From Protopterus annectens (taxonomy: Eukaryota; Chordata; Ceratodontiformes; Protopteridae), in assembly GCF_019279795.1 (NCBI RefSeq), contig NC_056743.1, positions 630,657,993 to 630,721,992 of the forward strand: 64,000 bases of DNA. The letters run 5' to 3'. Shown here one piece after another: positions 33,860 to 44,691 of this stretch. Position numbers and translations under genes: made by a program. Position 1 is the stretch's first letter. Each line of letters opens with the position of its first letter. The notes under the pieces were generated by a model. It did not search any database. It worked only from the letters and a program-made list of their open reading frames with translations, and was not told the DNA's origin.

Positions 33860-34093
33860 TCTTTTACGTCTGTCAATAAACAAATTTTTATTTACTTTTT
33901 ACGCCTTGGTTTTGACTATTAGTTTCGTTTGAATTTTGGAACATTTACCTGTGGCAAGACTTTACTGATTTTAACTGCTGTTTTTCGCTCCTGTGTATGT
34001 TTTGGAATTGGTGGCTGACTTACTTCATTATTGGAATCACTGGAGCATTCATCTCTTGGTGGTCCTTGCTTTAATTATTGAAATCAACCATTT

Positions 34094-34844
34094 TTATTTA
34101 TACTGTGGCATCATCATTCTAGGCGAGGGTAGTATGCTGCTCAAGGCTAGGGGCCTACCTGCCTGGGACATATACTCAGAAAGCTTAGTCATGTCTGTCT
34201 TCATATTGTCCAGTGAGGTACATCTCAGGTCATTCAGTCTAGCATGAACTATGACAGAGTCATAATGGTACTTGTTGCTGAGAGACCTGAGTGCATGAGT
34301 GATCTGATGAATCCTGATACCGTACAGGCAGCTGACTGTGACTTTCTCCTTATCCAGCCTGATGAGTGGGACATCTGTGTGTCTCACTACTGAGTCTCCA
34401 ATGACTAGAATATTTGGTTTTTGAGTGTTACACCTAACGGGCTTAGTAGGTGACTGAGACATTGGTGTTGCTTTGTGCCATGGGTGCTGTGGGAACTGTG
34501 TTAGTTGTAGCAGTCTTGTGATTTGGAGGTCTCTGGTATCTCAGTAGATTTTCTGAGACAACATCCACGTATGTTGCTTTATGTGTTGGATGTATACTAT
34601 GTGTATGAGTATTGGTACTATGTGCATGTATAGTGGTGGGTGGATTGACAGCCTCTTCTGTGTTACTGTTTTGAGTGTGAGAGAGCATGGATTTATAATT
34701 CTTGGTATAGATACATCTCACACATTCTGTACTAGAGTGAGTTATTAAAGGGTTGTTGGTGTACATGAGGCAATTGCTACACTGCCTCAGGAAACCCAAG
34801 TCAACAAGGTTGGCAGGAGAAACAAGGCTGGTCCAACTGTCCAT
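34094..34844 (-). pseudogene. CR1 ORF1, N-terminal part (zinc-binding plus esterase)
   Basis: Two overlapping frames. The first (34443-34844) has paired cysteines, LRQCSNCLMYTNNP and ECVRCIYTKNYKS, which look like a small zinc-binding module. The second (34094-34462) begins the SGNH-hydrolase-like domain, with NILVIGDSVVRHTDV (Ser in GDS) and SVIVHARLNDL (block III, usually H.GTNDL). CR1 ORF1 proteins are RNA-binding and some carry such an esterase. The C-terminal end of this domain lies beyond PLE-5, at about 30950-31131. Confidence 0.8.
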
Positions 34845-35104
34845 AATGCTAGGCTGAAGACTGTTGCCACTAGGGGTGACTTTTCAGGATCTGTCAAGGA
34901 GGAGCTCAGTGGATGGATAGTTCTGCCTGGGGTTTTTTTCTTGGTAATTTAATAGCTTTCAGCTCACTAGCAGTATTTCTTTGACTGTGAAAGTACTAAA
35001 GATGAGGGCTACACTAATGTGCTATAGCTGTTACTAAGGGAAAAACTATTGAATTAATCTGTCCGGCTATGATGCACAATTGTAGTATGCGATGCTGTGC
35101 AACA

Positions 35105-35522
35105 TGCAAAGAAGAAGAAACCTGTTGAAATGCAGGACTTTAATACCAGAAGCTACAAACTGAAAAAACTTCATAAAAGGCTCAAAAGAACCACTGAGGA
35201 TGCTTATTCCAAGCCCTAGACCAACCACCCTTCACCATACAGGTTCCAATCAGCACAATCCTCTCACTACAGTGCAGAGAGGTCCCTTCCATTTCAAGAT
35301 AGCCTAAAAAATGTGCTCAGAACAAACAGCCCCTACAAGCAGACCCAGATGCAGCAAACCTGTATCTGGACTATGCTATAGCTACTAGCTACCCTAGTTT
35401 CTGTGGGAACCACTAGTGAATGTTTATCACGGCAGAAAAATAACAACAAGACACTAAAAAATGTTTACAATAGTAGAAAATCAACAAGGAGATTCTAAAG
35501 AATGTTTTAAACAGCTAATATA
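35105..35522 (-). repeat. CR1 5' leader unit, proximal copy
   Basis: Direct repeat of 35895-36308. Landmarks: ttccaatcagcacaatcctc, tctggactatgctatagcta, gggaaccactag. A 370 bp A-rich spacer (35523-35894) separates the units. Repeated leaders in LINEs often hold the promoter, but no promoter motif is claimed here. Confidence 0.85.
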
Positions 35523-35894
35523 TCAGTTATTATAACACCGCTTGACAGGAAAACCAGAACAAGCAGAACAAATTGCTTTGCAACAGTGAAAAACACCAAC
35601 AAATACTTAACAAACGGTGAAAATTGCAAAATAAACTTAGTAAACAGTGAAAACAGCAATAAAATTCAATTTAACAGGCACAGTAAGGCAGACAGTTGCA
35701 GTACAACAGTGTAGATTAGTACACAGTATATAAATACAGCATTAAAGTAGGCAGCAGACAATAAAATGTGCAGTAAATAGTATAAAAAAAAAAAAAAAAC
35801 AGGCAACCTATGTTTTTTTGGAAGCTCAGAAGTGTCTAGTCATCTGGTATCTCAGCTCAGAGTTGTGGCTGGTAGCCCACCTCCTTTCATCTTG

Positions 35895-36308
35895 GTACAA
35901 ACAAGCAGAAACCTGCTCAAATGCAGGGCATAAATACCAGAAGCAAAAACCTGAAAAAAACTTTAAAAAGGTTAAACAGGACCAATGAAGATGCTTATTC
36001 CAAGTGCTAGACTAACCACCCTTCATCAGACAGGTTCCAATCAGCACACTCCTCTCGTTAGAGTGCAGAAAGTCCCATTCCACTCCAACATGGCTTGGAA
36101 AACATGCTCAGAACAAACAGGCATTACAAATATACCCAGATGCAACAGACCAGTATCTGGACTATGCTACAGCTACTAGCTACTCTAGTTTTGGTGGGAA
36201 CCACTAGACAATGTTTAACACAGCAGAAAAATAGCAGATATACACTAAAAACATTTAAACCAACAGAAAATCAGTAGGAAAACTCTAAAGAAAGTTTTAA
36301 ACAGCTAA
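35895..36308 (-). repeat. CR1 5' leader unit, distal copy
   Basis: Second copy of the leader unit; diverged by scattered substitutions. The element appears to end near 36310, where unrelated DNA begins. Confidence 0.8.
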
Positions 36309-36310
36309 CA

Positions 36311-37149
36311 AATTAATGTGTGAAGTAATAAAGGACATTTGAATATGTCTGCAATATGATTTTGTCAGAATGATGACAAAGAGGTAACTATACCAATGTT
36401 CACAGAACTTTGAGAAGTGCAATACCAATGTTTCTTGGGCAATGAAGCTGTTCCTACTGTTTTATAAAACAATGTCATACATTTGAAACACACTGTATCT
36501 GTGTAGATATGCTGCAGAAGTCATTACTGAATCTATGTGGCACAGGAGCACTCACAAGACAACATTTGCAAAAGAACTGTTTCACTGACAGGATATTACA
36601 AAAATGACTTTATGTTTCTTTCCTCAAAGAACACAATGAGAATTTAAACTTTGAGCAGTGTTGTTTTTGTAATGTCAGTGCATTCATATAATATTGACCT
36701 TTTCTGGAATTGAACAGCAAGCTACTTAAGTCCACCAACTACAGACATGTGTATGAATCACACGTGCCACAGTGGAAGTCTTAACAAAGCTGCGAGACTC
36801 CACCTATGTGAAGTCATTACATCGTATGATTGTGTTGCAGTTTGTATGACATAAAAGTGCTTGGGGTAGGTTTCTCCCATTGTAATTATACACATTATAA
36901 CAGTTGTGGATTTCATTCATGCATAACAGCATTAGGGTACATAATGCTTACTGTCAGCCAGTGCAGACTTTGAACACCTGACTATGTGACAACAGAAGCT
37001 ACGTGACACTGGGAAGAATGAACAGGGGTATGTGAGTTTGTAATTTCTTAAAAAAAAACTTGCTATATGTGTCCTTTCCATACAACATTGCCTGCTACAA
37101 GGTATACCCCAACACAAGTGATGAGTAATGCAGTCATCCCTGTGATGTG
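36311..37149. other. Unassigned A/T-rich DNA
   Basis: No gene seen. One antisense tRNA-like module (tgaatcacacgtgccaca) occurs near 36754-36775. Confidence 0.45.
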
Positions 37150-39060
37150 AGAATGGCAGTCATGCATAATGTGTGAATATTCATGGATTCAAACTCATGT
37201 TTATGAATGCCAGAGCATACAGAACATTACCTCCTGTCCTGGCACCACAAGAAAGACCTTAATATTTCACATGGGAAGGCCAAATTATTATCCAGTAAAG
37301 CATTTCTGTGTGAAAAATGAGTATAAATTGTTGTAATAGGAATCACCAGATATACATGTACACAGCAGATAACTGGCTGACAACATTGTTACCTACCTGC
37401 ACATGCACAGACATACTGACACAAGTGTGTCTAAGGAGCAGTGGCTGCATTTGAACAGACTACCTAAGATGACAAGGTACAGAACACTGCCTGAATCACA
37501 CGTACCACATAAGATGTTGTTTTATAATTGTGACAGTGCCTTTTTTGAATGGATGACATCACAATTCATTCATACACTGATGTTCTTCTAAAATGTATGA
37601 AGGTAGTTAATGAGCACAGTAACAATACTTGTATTAGAAGCCTTCTCTGCATAGCACAACAGATAAATGTACAATAGTCAGGCATTGCTGGATTCAAACC
37701 TCCTCCCTCTGTATGTATGCAGTCTGCAGAGCACAATATCAACAACTAGCACCACAGGATAACTCATACAACCATTGTGATGCAGTCCATTTCTGACAGC
37801 ATGATGTAAGCATTGTATTTCCATAAGTGGTTAATGTCTGGGGGTAATACAAATTTATAGACTAGTCTTCTGCCAGTGAAAATGCATCTCCTTTGTATTA
37901 TCACAGACACAGTTGTACATGACAGTACTCACAGTCATATTAGTTACCTAGTGATGGATTTGAATCCACTGCCTATCTCATTTCACAATCTATACAACAC
38001 AGACTTAGCCACAAGTGCCACAGGAGACGTCTAAGTTGCAAGGGCACAGAGTGTACTTTTGACACGATGACCTCATCATTGTGATGCAGAGAAGATGTTT
38101 GTGGTAAAAGTGGGATAAGGGGATGGGGACATCCTCTCTCATGTTAAAATCTTCCCCTGACTGGAACTTGGTACAGCACATATGTTCAAGAAGTTATACA
38201 TACCTGATATTGAAGCCACACACACATTTCCCCACTCTGTTATCTGAACCTCCTGTCATTCTATTTATACAATATAGAGAGCATATTATTATGTGAAAAC
38301 ACCACAGGAAAAGTCAACCTCTTTATGGGAGAGAGAGCACTTTTGGCATGATGACCTCATGAGAGTGTTGCATTCAGACCATGACATTTGCTCCTGTAAT
38401 ATCAATTGATACTATGCCACAACTTGAGTTAATGCAACAACACTTCCTTATTGTAATGGGTATGGATCCCCTACCATGGAGGGTGATGCCTTAAAAATAT
38501 TGCAGAGAAGAAGTTTGTGGTAAAAGATGGATAAATGGATGGTGGAATATGTGCTCAAGTTAAATGTTCCCCATGACTGGAAGTTGATACAGCGCATCTG
38601 TTCAGGATGACTTGAACTTCCTACCTATTCTAGCTATACAGTTTAGAGAACACAGTATTAATCACAAGAGCCACAGGATCTGACTCTTAAGGGGACAGCA
38701 TGAACGTTTGACATGATGACCTCATCCATGTGTTGCAGAGATAATGTTTCTGTTAAAGGTGGGATAAAGTGCAGGAGGAGGTGTGTCCAAAGTTAAATGC
38801 ATTCTCCCAAATGGAAGTGGACACAGCACATCTGACACTCAGGAGTTACTTACCTGTCACTAGACCCCCCCCAGCACATACACACACAAGTTCCCTGGGT
38901 GTGAATTGAACATCTTACCTATCTAGTTACATAATATGAACTGTAAGAGATGCCAGAGAAGTCTGACATTCAATGAAGTGAAAGTGCACATTTGAACTTA
39001 GTAAAATTTCACTGTTTGTAACATCTTTTACTTTGCCACACAGGTTTTGGGACAACTGCA
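37150..39060. repeat. Degenerate tandem repeats with antisense tRNA-like modules
   Basis: Units of roughly 300-370 bp recur. Shared blocks are 'gatgacctcat...tgttgcagagaagatgtttgtggtaaa' (about 38065, 38500, 38715), 'tgactggaa.ttg.tacagc.catctgttc' (38160, 38573, 38812) and a module resembling an antisense tRNA: '(g)gattcaaacc...gagcaca...ccacagga' (37183, 37695, 37968, 38245, 38618, 38912). The copies are strongly diverged. They may descend from tRNA-derived SINEs amplified in tandem. Confidence 0.6.
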
Positions 39061-39150
39061 TGTGTTTGTGGACAGTGTCCAAACACAAATGCCAAGAGGT
39101 CCAGCAAGACAAACAACGTTCTCAGTAGAAAAAACACTTTAATGTGAAGA

Positions 39151-39181
39151 GCAAAGCTTTTGGATAAAATTCTTTATCAAT
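39151..39181 (-). ncRNA. Degenerate hammerhead-like motif, PLE-6 outer left
   Basis: Minus strand: UUGAUAA, a hairpin like GGAUUUUAUCC with changes, and AAAAGCUUUGC. Weaker than the other three copies in PLE-6. Confidence 0.4.
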
Positions 39182-39440
39182 ACTGAAAATACAAATGCAA
39201 ATGCAGAGTATATATAGGTCTAAAAAAGTCATATGACCGGCAGCCAAGAAGTCACATGACCCAATCATTAAAACAAAACATGTAGAAATAAATAAATATG
39301 CAAAGCTAAAAAATGCAACAGCATAATGCATACATGAAAACAAAAAATATTTAAAAAAGGAAGAATGTATATTTTTTTAAAAAAAAGCAAAGTTTTAACC
39401 TAAAAATCACATGTACAATCATATACATAAAGAGAAAATC

Positions 39441-40010
39441 TCATAATCTAGATCTACTCATTCTAACCAAAATAGGTTTAAGGCTGACAGTACTATTCAA
39501 ACCAGGGGGTGAGTCACCCATCAATCTAATTATCCAGTTGTATTCTTTAATTTCTAATTTGTTATTGATATCACCACCTCTGGGTGAGGGTGAAACATGG
39601 TCTATAGCTTTAAATTTAAATACATGCTGTTCACCAAAACATAGCCTGTGTTTATATAAAGCATTAGTGTCCACACATCTTCGGATTTCAGACTTGTGTT
39701 CTGTGATCCTATCTTTAAGTTTACGGGTGGTTTTACCCACATAGAAAGAGTTGCATAATACACAGGTAGCGAGGTAAACCATGTGGGTGGTAACACAAGT
39801 AGCAGTTACATTGAACCTAAACAGCCTCTTACTGACTGGGTGTTCAAAGATACCTAAATGTTCATCATCAATGTCATCACAGCACGAGCAATTATAACAT
39901 TTTTGTGTGCCCATAGTGCTGGATGGATGTGTTGTGATATTTGTAGGAAAATCTTTGTAACAGAGGACACTCTTGAGGGTTCTCATGTTACGATATGCAA
40001 AAAGGGACAT
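39441..40010 (-). CDS. PLE-6 left arm, GIY-YIG endonuclease
   Basis: 189 codons with a CYNCSCC linker, then THMVYLATCVLCNSFYVGKT and RKLKDRITEHKSEIRR, followed by HRLCFGEQHVFKFKAIDHV. The GIY and YIG strands, the helix Arg and the later His are all visible. It overlaps the end of the RT frame in another register. Confidence 0.88.
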   Translation of the reverse strand: MSLFAYRNMRTLKSVLCYKDFPTNITTHPSSTMGTQKCYNCSCCDDIDDEHLGIFEHPVSKRLFRFNVTATCVTTHMVYLATCVLCNSFYVGKTTRKLKDRITEHKSEIRRCVDTNALYKHRLCFGEQHVFKFKAIDHVSPSPRGGDINNKLEIKEYNWIIRLMGDSPPGLNSTVSLKPILVRMSRSRL

Positions 40011-41745
40011 TGCCCAGCATTGCTTTTAACTCTTCAGATGCCATCAAGATTAGCCAATTCTTATGGATAATACGTTTAATACATGGTGTATTTGTACTAA
40101 ACGAAGTAACGTATCTTACTTTCATCTCATTCTGGATGGACACATTGGGCAAGCCAACAGCTTGTGTTTCTATGGCGTCATTTAACATAACAGGGGCCAC
40201 CCTCGACTTTCTTTCCTCTAGCACATTTAGTTTCTCATTATTTAAGATGGTAGCATCATAACCACTGTTAGTGAAATCAGCTATCATCTCATTCAACTGT
40301 TCGGAGAAGCTAGGATCTTCCGTGTTAAACCTACTGGCTCTATAAAATTGAGACCTGACAGTACCTCTAAAAACATGTGGCACATGCATACTACTTGCAT
40401 GAGTGTACCTTCCTGCACAGACTTCCTTTCTATGGAGGCTTGTTCTAAGTGTACCACCGTCAAGACTCAAGTTGATATCTAAAAAATTAATAGTAATTTC
40501 AGATGAACACATTTTGAACTTCAAAAAAGATGAGATTGAATTGATGTACAGCATAAAATCATTCAAATCCTGTAACGTGCCCCCCCAAATCAAAAAACAG
40601 TCATCCACAAATCGTTGAAAGAACTTTACATTATCTTTATATGGATTCAAACCACTGAATAAATGTTTCCTTTCCCACTGGTATAAAACTAGGTTGGCAT
40701 AAGTATTGGCTACCGAAGTACCTATAGCCACACCTGTAAGCTGAAGATACAAGGATTCATTGAAAAGGAAAACATTATTTCTCAACACCACATCCATGAG
40801 AGTACATATTTTTTCAATTTTGTGGAAGTTGGGATCAGGAGATGAGAGTAAGAATTCCCTCAACAAGTCCAGGCCAATATCAGTTGGAATGACAGTAAAC
40901 AAAGATACTATGTCTAGGGTTACCAAAAGGTACCTTCTTAGATGTAGAGACGCCTTCTCTATGTTATACCATTGCTTAAGCTTCTGAACAAAATCAATGG
41001 TGTCACGTAAGATAGAGTCACATTGGCTAAGATATGGTTGAAGTTGATCATGCAAATAAACTGAAAGTGGCTCTGTTACCCAACCAGCACCTGAAACATA
41101 TGGCCTCATTGGTGGATCAGTGAGGGATTTGTGGATCTTAGGGATGCCATATAACTGTGGGGTAATTGGGCACGGTACGGTCAAATAATTGAATAGATCT
41201 AAGTCTATGTCACCTTGGATCTGTAGGTCATAAATTACCATATTCACGTATGAGATACATTTCTTAACATCCAATGGGGTGATTTCCTTAAATGCAGTGT
41301 CATCACTAAGTAAACTAGACATAGCCAAAAAATATTTGTCTCTATTCATAAGCACAACTGCACCCCCCTTATCAGCTTGCTTAATGACAATATTTATGTT
41401 AGATTGCAAGTCTCTGTATGCTTGAAACTCTTCATAGCTAAGGTTAAAACATTTTCTATCATTATATTTCTTAATATTTATATCAAACATTTGTCTAATT
41501 TCTGCTTCACATACATCATGGAACGCTTTGACAACAGGTACATTGACAGGGATGTATGTACTAAGGCGTTTGCAGCCTTGAGTCAACATCTGTGTGTTGT
41601 CAAATAACAGTTTTAGATTTAACAGTCTCGTGAACCTTTTCAGATCTGTCAGTGTCGAAACTAAATCATCTGCACATGTGGGGATGAAGTTCAAGCCCTT
41701 AGAGAGAACAGAATAGTGTGTGTCGTGCAAAATGAAATCTGACAA
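39988..41745 (-). CDS. PLE-6 left arm, reverse transcriptase
   Basis: An open frame of up to 585 codons. Motifs: SVLSKGLNFIPTCAD near the start (PLE N-block), IVIKQADKGGAVVLMNRDKY (about 128), LYGIPKIHKSLTDPPMRPYV (about 195), LVTLDIVSLFTVIPTDIGL (motif A, about 275), GVAIGTSVANTYANLVLY (about 340) and FQRFVDDCFLIWGG (catalytic Asp pair, about 380). The thumb (INFLDINLSLDGGTLRTSLH, HRKEVC) follows. All blocks needed for an RT are visible. It overlaps the endonuclease frame at its 3' end. Confidence 0.9.
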   Translation of the reverse strand: MSDFILHDTHYSVLSKGLNFIPTCADDLVSTLTDLKRFTRLLNLKLLFDNTQMLTQGCKRLSTYIPVNVPVVKAFHDVCEAEIRQMFDINIKKYNDRKCFNLSYEEFQAYRDLQSNINIVIKQADKGGAVVLMNRDKYFLAMSSLLSDDTAFKEITPLDVKKCISYVNMVIYDLQIQGDIDLDLFNYLTVPCPITPQLYGIPKIHKSLTDPPMRPYVSGAGWVTEPLSVYLHDQLQPYLSQCDSILRDTIDFVQKLKQWYNIEKASLHLRRYLLVTLDIVSLFTVIPTDIGLDLLREFLLSSPDPNFHKIEKICTLMDVVLRNNVFLFNESLYLQLTGVAIGTSVANTYANLVLYQWERKHLFSGLNPYKDNVKFFQRFVDDCFLIWGGTLQDLNDFMLYINSISSFLKFKMCSSEITINFLDINLSLDGGTLRTSLHRKEVCAGRYTHASSMHVPHVFRGTVRSQFYRASRFNTEDPSFSEQLNEMIADFTNSGYDATILNNEKLNVLEERKSRVAPVMLNDAIETQAVGLPNVSIQNEMKVRYVTSFSTNTPCIKRIIHKNWLILMASEELKAMLGNVPFCIS

Positions 41746-41928
41746 GTTTAACGTACCTCTGTAGACTTGCGGCTCATCTTGCCTGAGCCTAAAGGGCTAT
41801 CCAGTTTTCTTTTGTTCATTCTATTTGGTGTTTCATTCCGTGTATTCGATGAATCTCTCGTGTTAATTACACGCTCTCTAACCGCTTCTGGATGGTCCAG
41901 ACTGAAGCGTTTATTGGAAAAGTTTATT

Positions 41929-42797
41929 TTAGTCTGCTGTATCTGCGGCGTTTTTTTTTTTGTATGCATATGTATTCCCAGTAGTAGCACTAGCATGTCT
42001 GCCATCTGTGAGGCTCTCAGAGGAGCCGGCAACGCCTCCTATTGACGTTGAGGACGTAGTGCGGACAGAACCATCAGCTCCGTGTACCAAGGGGGTAGTT
42101 GACTTTAATTCCGAGTCATTCTGAGTTAACTGAACACTACTCGAACCAAAATCATCAAGGGAGTCCAAGCCATCATCACGAACATGCACAGGGACAGTTA
42201 CATCAGTTTTTCTGTATTTATGACTGTTGTCTCTAGGCCAAGAGAAAATGTTACTTCTTGTGAAATCATTTACATCTCGGAGAAGCTTACGCTTTTCGGT
42301 AGCTTCCATCCTTGAATCAAGTAACTGCATTTTTTCCACCATGCGCTCATAATTACTAGATAGGCTCGTAAATGCAGGCATATTAACTAAGTCATTCTCC
42401 ATTGACATAATCTCCTTCTTGAGATCATCTTCAATAGTCTGGAAGACATCATTCATCAAATGCATGTAGTCTATTCCCAGTTTAATGTTTAGCTGTTGCC
42501 ATTTCTTAAGTAACTCAGGGTAAGTGTTCCCGTAGGAGGGCATTTTCAGGATTCTCAGCCCTCTGGGAACAATACCTTTGTTAATATAGGCAATGAAACT
42601 AACGCGCTGCCATTGCAGCCACTTAAACAAACTTGTTTTCCTCTCCAATAATTGCAAGGATTTGTTAAAATCCAAAATTACATCCTGAGCAGGTGCAGGT
42701 ACATCCATGGATAAGCTACTGGTATTTTCAACAACAGTTAGCAGAGGATTAACCTCAATGTTAATCAGAGATTTAATGGAAGTCATTGAGTTTGCCA
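41929..42797 (-). CDS. PLE-6 left arm, N-terminal protein region
   Basis: A frame of 289 codons from an ATG at 42795-42797 (MANSMTSIKSLINIE), ending in NTYAYKKKNAADTAD. It has a likely coiled coil (LKKEIMSMENDLVNM, NYERMVEKMQLLDSRMEATE) and a Ser/Thr-rich C-terminal part. It lies upstream of the RT frame, where PLE proteins have a basic/coiled-coil N-terminal region. It overlaps a second frame (41748-42032) that leads towards the RT. The same layout is present in the right arm, so the break or frame change, if it is one, predates arm duplication. Confidence 0.7.
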
Positions 42798-42942
42798 TAG
42801 AGAAGCAAAAAGGCTGCCAACAAAAAGACCTTGAAAGTAGCAAATCTTCTGAATAGGCAGAAGAAAATGTCCAAACACAAATGCCAAGAGGTCCAGCAAG
42901 ACAAACAACGTTCTCAGTAGAAAAACCACTTTGATGAGAAGA

Positions 42943-42972
42943 GCAAAGCTTTCGGATAAAATCCTTTATCAA
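42943..42972 (-). ncRNA. Hammerhead-like motif, PLE-6 inner left
   Basis: Minus strand: UUGAUAA, perfect hairpin GGAU-UUU-AUCC, GAAAGCUUUGC. The first box is altered at two positions relative to CUGAUGA. Confidence 0.5.
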
Positions 42973-43235
42973 TACTGAAAATACAAATGCAAATGCAGAG
43001 TATATATAGGTCTAAAAAAGTCATATGACCAGCAGCCAAGAAGTCACATGACCCAATCATTAAAACAAAACATGTAGAAATAAATAAATATGCAAAGCTA
43101 AAAAATGCAACAGCATAATGTATACATGAAAACAAAAAACATTTAAAAAAGGAAGAACGTATATTTTTTCAAAAAAAAAAAGCAAAGTTTTAACCTAAAA
43201 ATCACATGTGCAATCATATACATAAAGAGAAAATC

Positions 43236-43677
43236 TCATAATCTAGATCTACTCATTCTAACCAAAATAGGTTTAAGGCTGACAGTACTATTCAAACCAG
43301 GGGGTGAGTCACCCATCAATCTAATTATCCAGTTGTATTCTTTAATTTCTAATTTGTTATTGATATCACCACCTCTGGGTGAGGGTGAAACATGGTCTAT
43401 AGCTTTAAATTTAAATACATGCTGTTCACCAAAACATAGCCTGTGTTTATATAAAGCATTAGTGTCCACACATCTTCGGATTTCAGACTTGTGTTCTGTG
43501 ATCCTATCTTTAAGTTTACGGGTGGTTTTACCCACATAGAAAGAGTTGCATAATACACAGGTAGCGAGGTAAACCACGTGGGTGGTAACACAAGTAGCAG
43601 TTACATTGAACCTAAACAGCCTCTTACTGACTGGGTGTTCAAAGATACCTAAATGTTCATCATCAATGTCATCACAG
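43236..43677 (-). pseudogene. PLE-6 left arm, partial endonuclease in the pseudo-LTR
   Basis: Copy of the GIY-YIG end (IDDEHLGIFEHPVSKRLF onward) from the truncated upstream unit. The open frame continues rightwards past the palindrome centre (to 43844), but that extension is antisense to the right arm and meaningless. Confidence 0.85.
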
Positions 43678-43687
43678 TACTGCTGTG

Positions 43688-44259
43688 CAATGTCCCATTT
43701 TTTGCATATCATAACATGAGAACCCTCAAGAGTGTCCTCTGTTACAAAGATTTTCCTACAAATATCACAACACATCCATCCAGCACTATGGGCACACGAA
43801 AATGTTATAATTGCTCGTGCTGTGATGACATTGATGATGAACATTTAGGTATCTTTGAACACCCAGTCAGTAAGAGGCTGTTTAGGTTCAATGTAACTGC
43901 TACTTGTGTTACCACCCACGTGGTTTACCTCGCTACCTGTGTATTATGCAACTCTTTCTATGTGGGTAAAACCACCAGAACTTAAAGATAGGATCGCAGA
44001 ACACGAGTCTGAAATCCGAAGATGTGTGGACGCTAATGCTTTATATAAACACAGGCTATGTTTTGGTGAACAGCATGTATTTAAATTTAAAGCTATAGAC
44101 CATGTTTCACCCCCACCCAGAGGTGGTGATATCAATAACAAATTAGAAATTAAAGAATACAACTGGATAATTAGATTGATGGGTGACTCACCCCCTGGTT
44201 TGAATAGTACTGTCAGCCTTAAACCTATTTTGGTTAGAATGAGTAGATCTAGATTATGA
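43688..44259 (+). pseudogene. PLE-6 right arm, partial endonuclease in the pseudo-LTR
   Basis: Plus-strand GIY-YIG region of the truncated upstream unit in the right arm, starting at VLLCNVPFFAYHN and ending at VRMSRSRL. It starts 134 bp further upstream in the element than the left arm's partial copy, which creates the asymmetric centre. The frame is interrupted. Confidence 0.85.
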
Positions 44260-44517
44260 GATTTTCTCTTTATGTATATGATTGTACATGTGATTTTTAG
44301 GTTAAAACTTTGCTTTTTTTTTTAAAATATACATTCTTCCTTTTTTAAATGTTTTTGTTTTCATGTATGCATTATGCTGTTGCATTTTTTAGCTTTGCAT
44401 ATTTATTTATTTCTACATGTTTTGTTTTAATGATTGGGTCATGTGACTTCTTGGCTGCCGGTCATATGACTTTTTTAGACCTATATATACTCTGCATTTG
44501 CATTTGTATTTTCAGTA

Positions 44518-44547
44518 TTGATAAAGGATTTTATCCGAAAGCTTTGC
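44518..44547 (+). ncRNA. Hammerhead-like motif, PLE-6 inner right
   Basis: Plus-strand counterpart of 42943-42972 with the same hairpin and GAAA box. Confidence 0.5.
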
Positions 44548-44691
44548 TCTTCACATTAAAGTGGTTTTTCTACTGAGAACGTTGTTTGTCTTGCTGGACC
44601 TCTTGGCATTTGTGTTTGGACATTTTCTTCTGCCTTTTCAGAAGATTTGCTACTTTCAAGGTCTTTTTGTTGGCAGCCTTTTTGCTTCTCT

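Larger units (their letters stand above)
31146..34072 (-). mobile_element. PLE-5: Penelope-like element with inverted 3' termini
   Basis: Inserted in CR1 ORF1 and flanked by the perfect 14 bp sequence aattattgaaatca at 31132-31145 and 34073-34086. The body (minus strand) encodes an RT/endonuclease frame of 666 codons. The last about 230 bp of the element (31146-31370) reappear inverted at the other end (33795-34022), so both outer ends show the 3' terminus with a hammerhead motif. The inverted copy extends about 50 bp further (34023-34072). An inverted partial copy at the 5' side is a known PLE configuration. The coding region has few breaks, mainly near its N-terminus. Confidence 0.9.
28343..36310 (-). 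mobile_element. CR1-type LINE with duplicated 5' leader, split by PLE-5
   Basis: A near-complete non-LTR retrotransposon. From right to left it has a 5' leader with two repeated units (35105-36308), ORF1 with an esterase-type domain (34844 to about 30950, interrupted by PLE-5), ORF2 with endonuclease and reverse transcriptase (30996-28444), and a 3' UTR ending in the short CR1-like tail aggatcataggatca at 28343-28365. PLE-5 inserted within ORF1 with a 14 bp duplication. Without PLE-5 the LINE is about 5 kb, a normal full length. ORF2 carries many breaks, so it is older than PLE-5. Confidence 0.85.

Noticed and set aside
31146-34072. Reading PLE-5 as a DNA transposon because its ends are inverted repeats
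   Set aside because: It encodes RT plus GIY-YIG and no transposase, and the inverted ends are copies of its 3' UTR.
37150-39060. Functional tRNA genes
   Set aside because: The tRNA-like modules are too degenerate: paired stems do not hold and there is no clean A box, anticodon or terminator.
39995-41607. Opposite-strand frames inside the PLE-6 arms (for example 40760-40987, 41377-41607, 46500-46727)
   Set aside because: Shadows of the RT frame; they recur in both arms only because the arms are copies.
43653-43985. Open frames crossing the palindrome centre (43236-43844 minus, 43653-43985 plus) as fusion proteins
   Set aside because: The extensions are antisense readings of the opposite arm.
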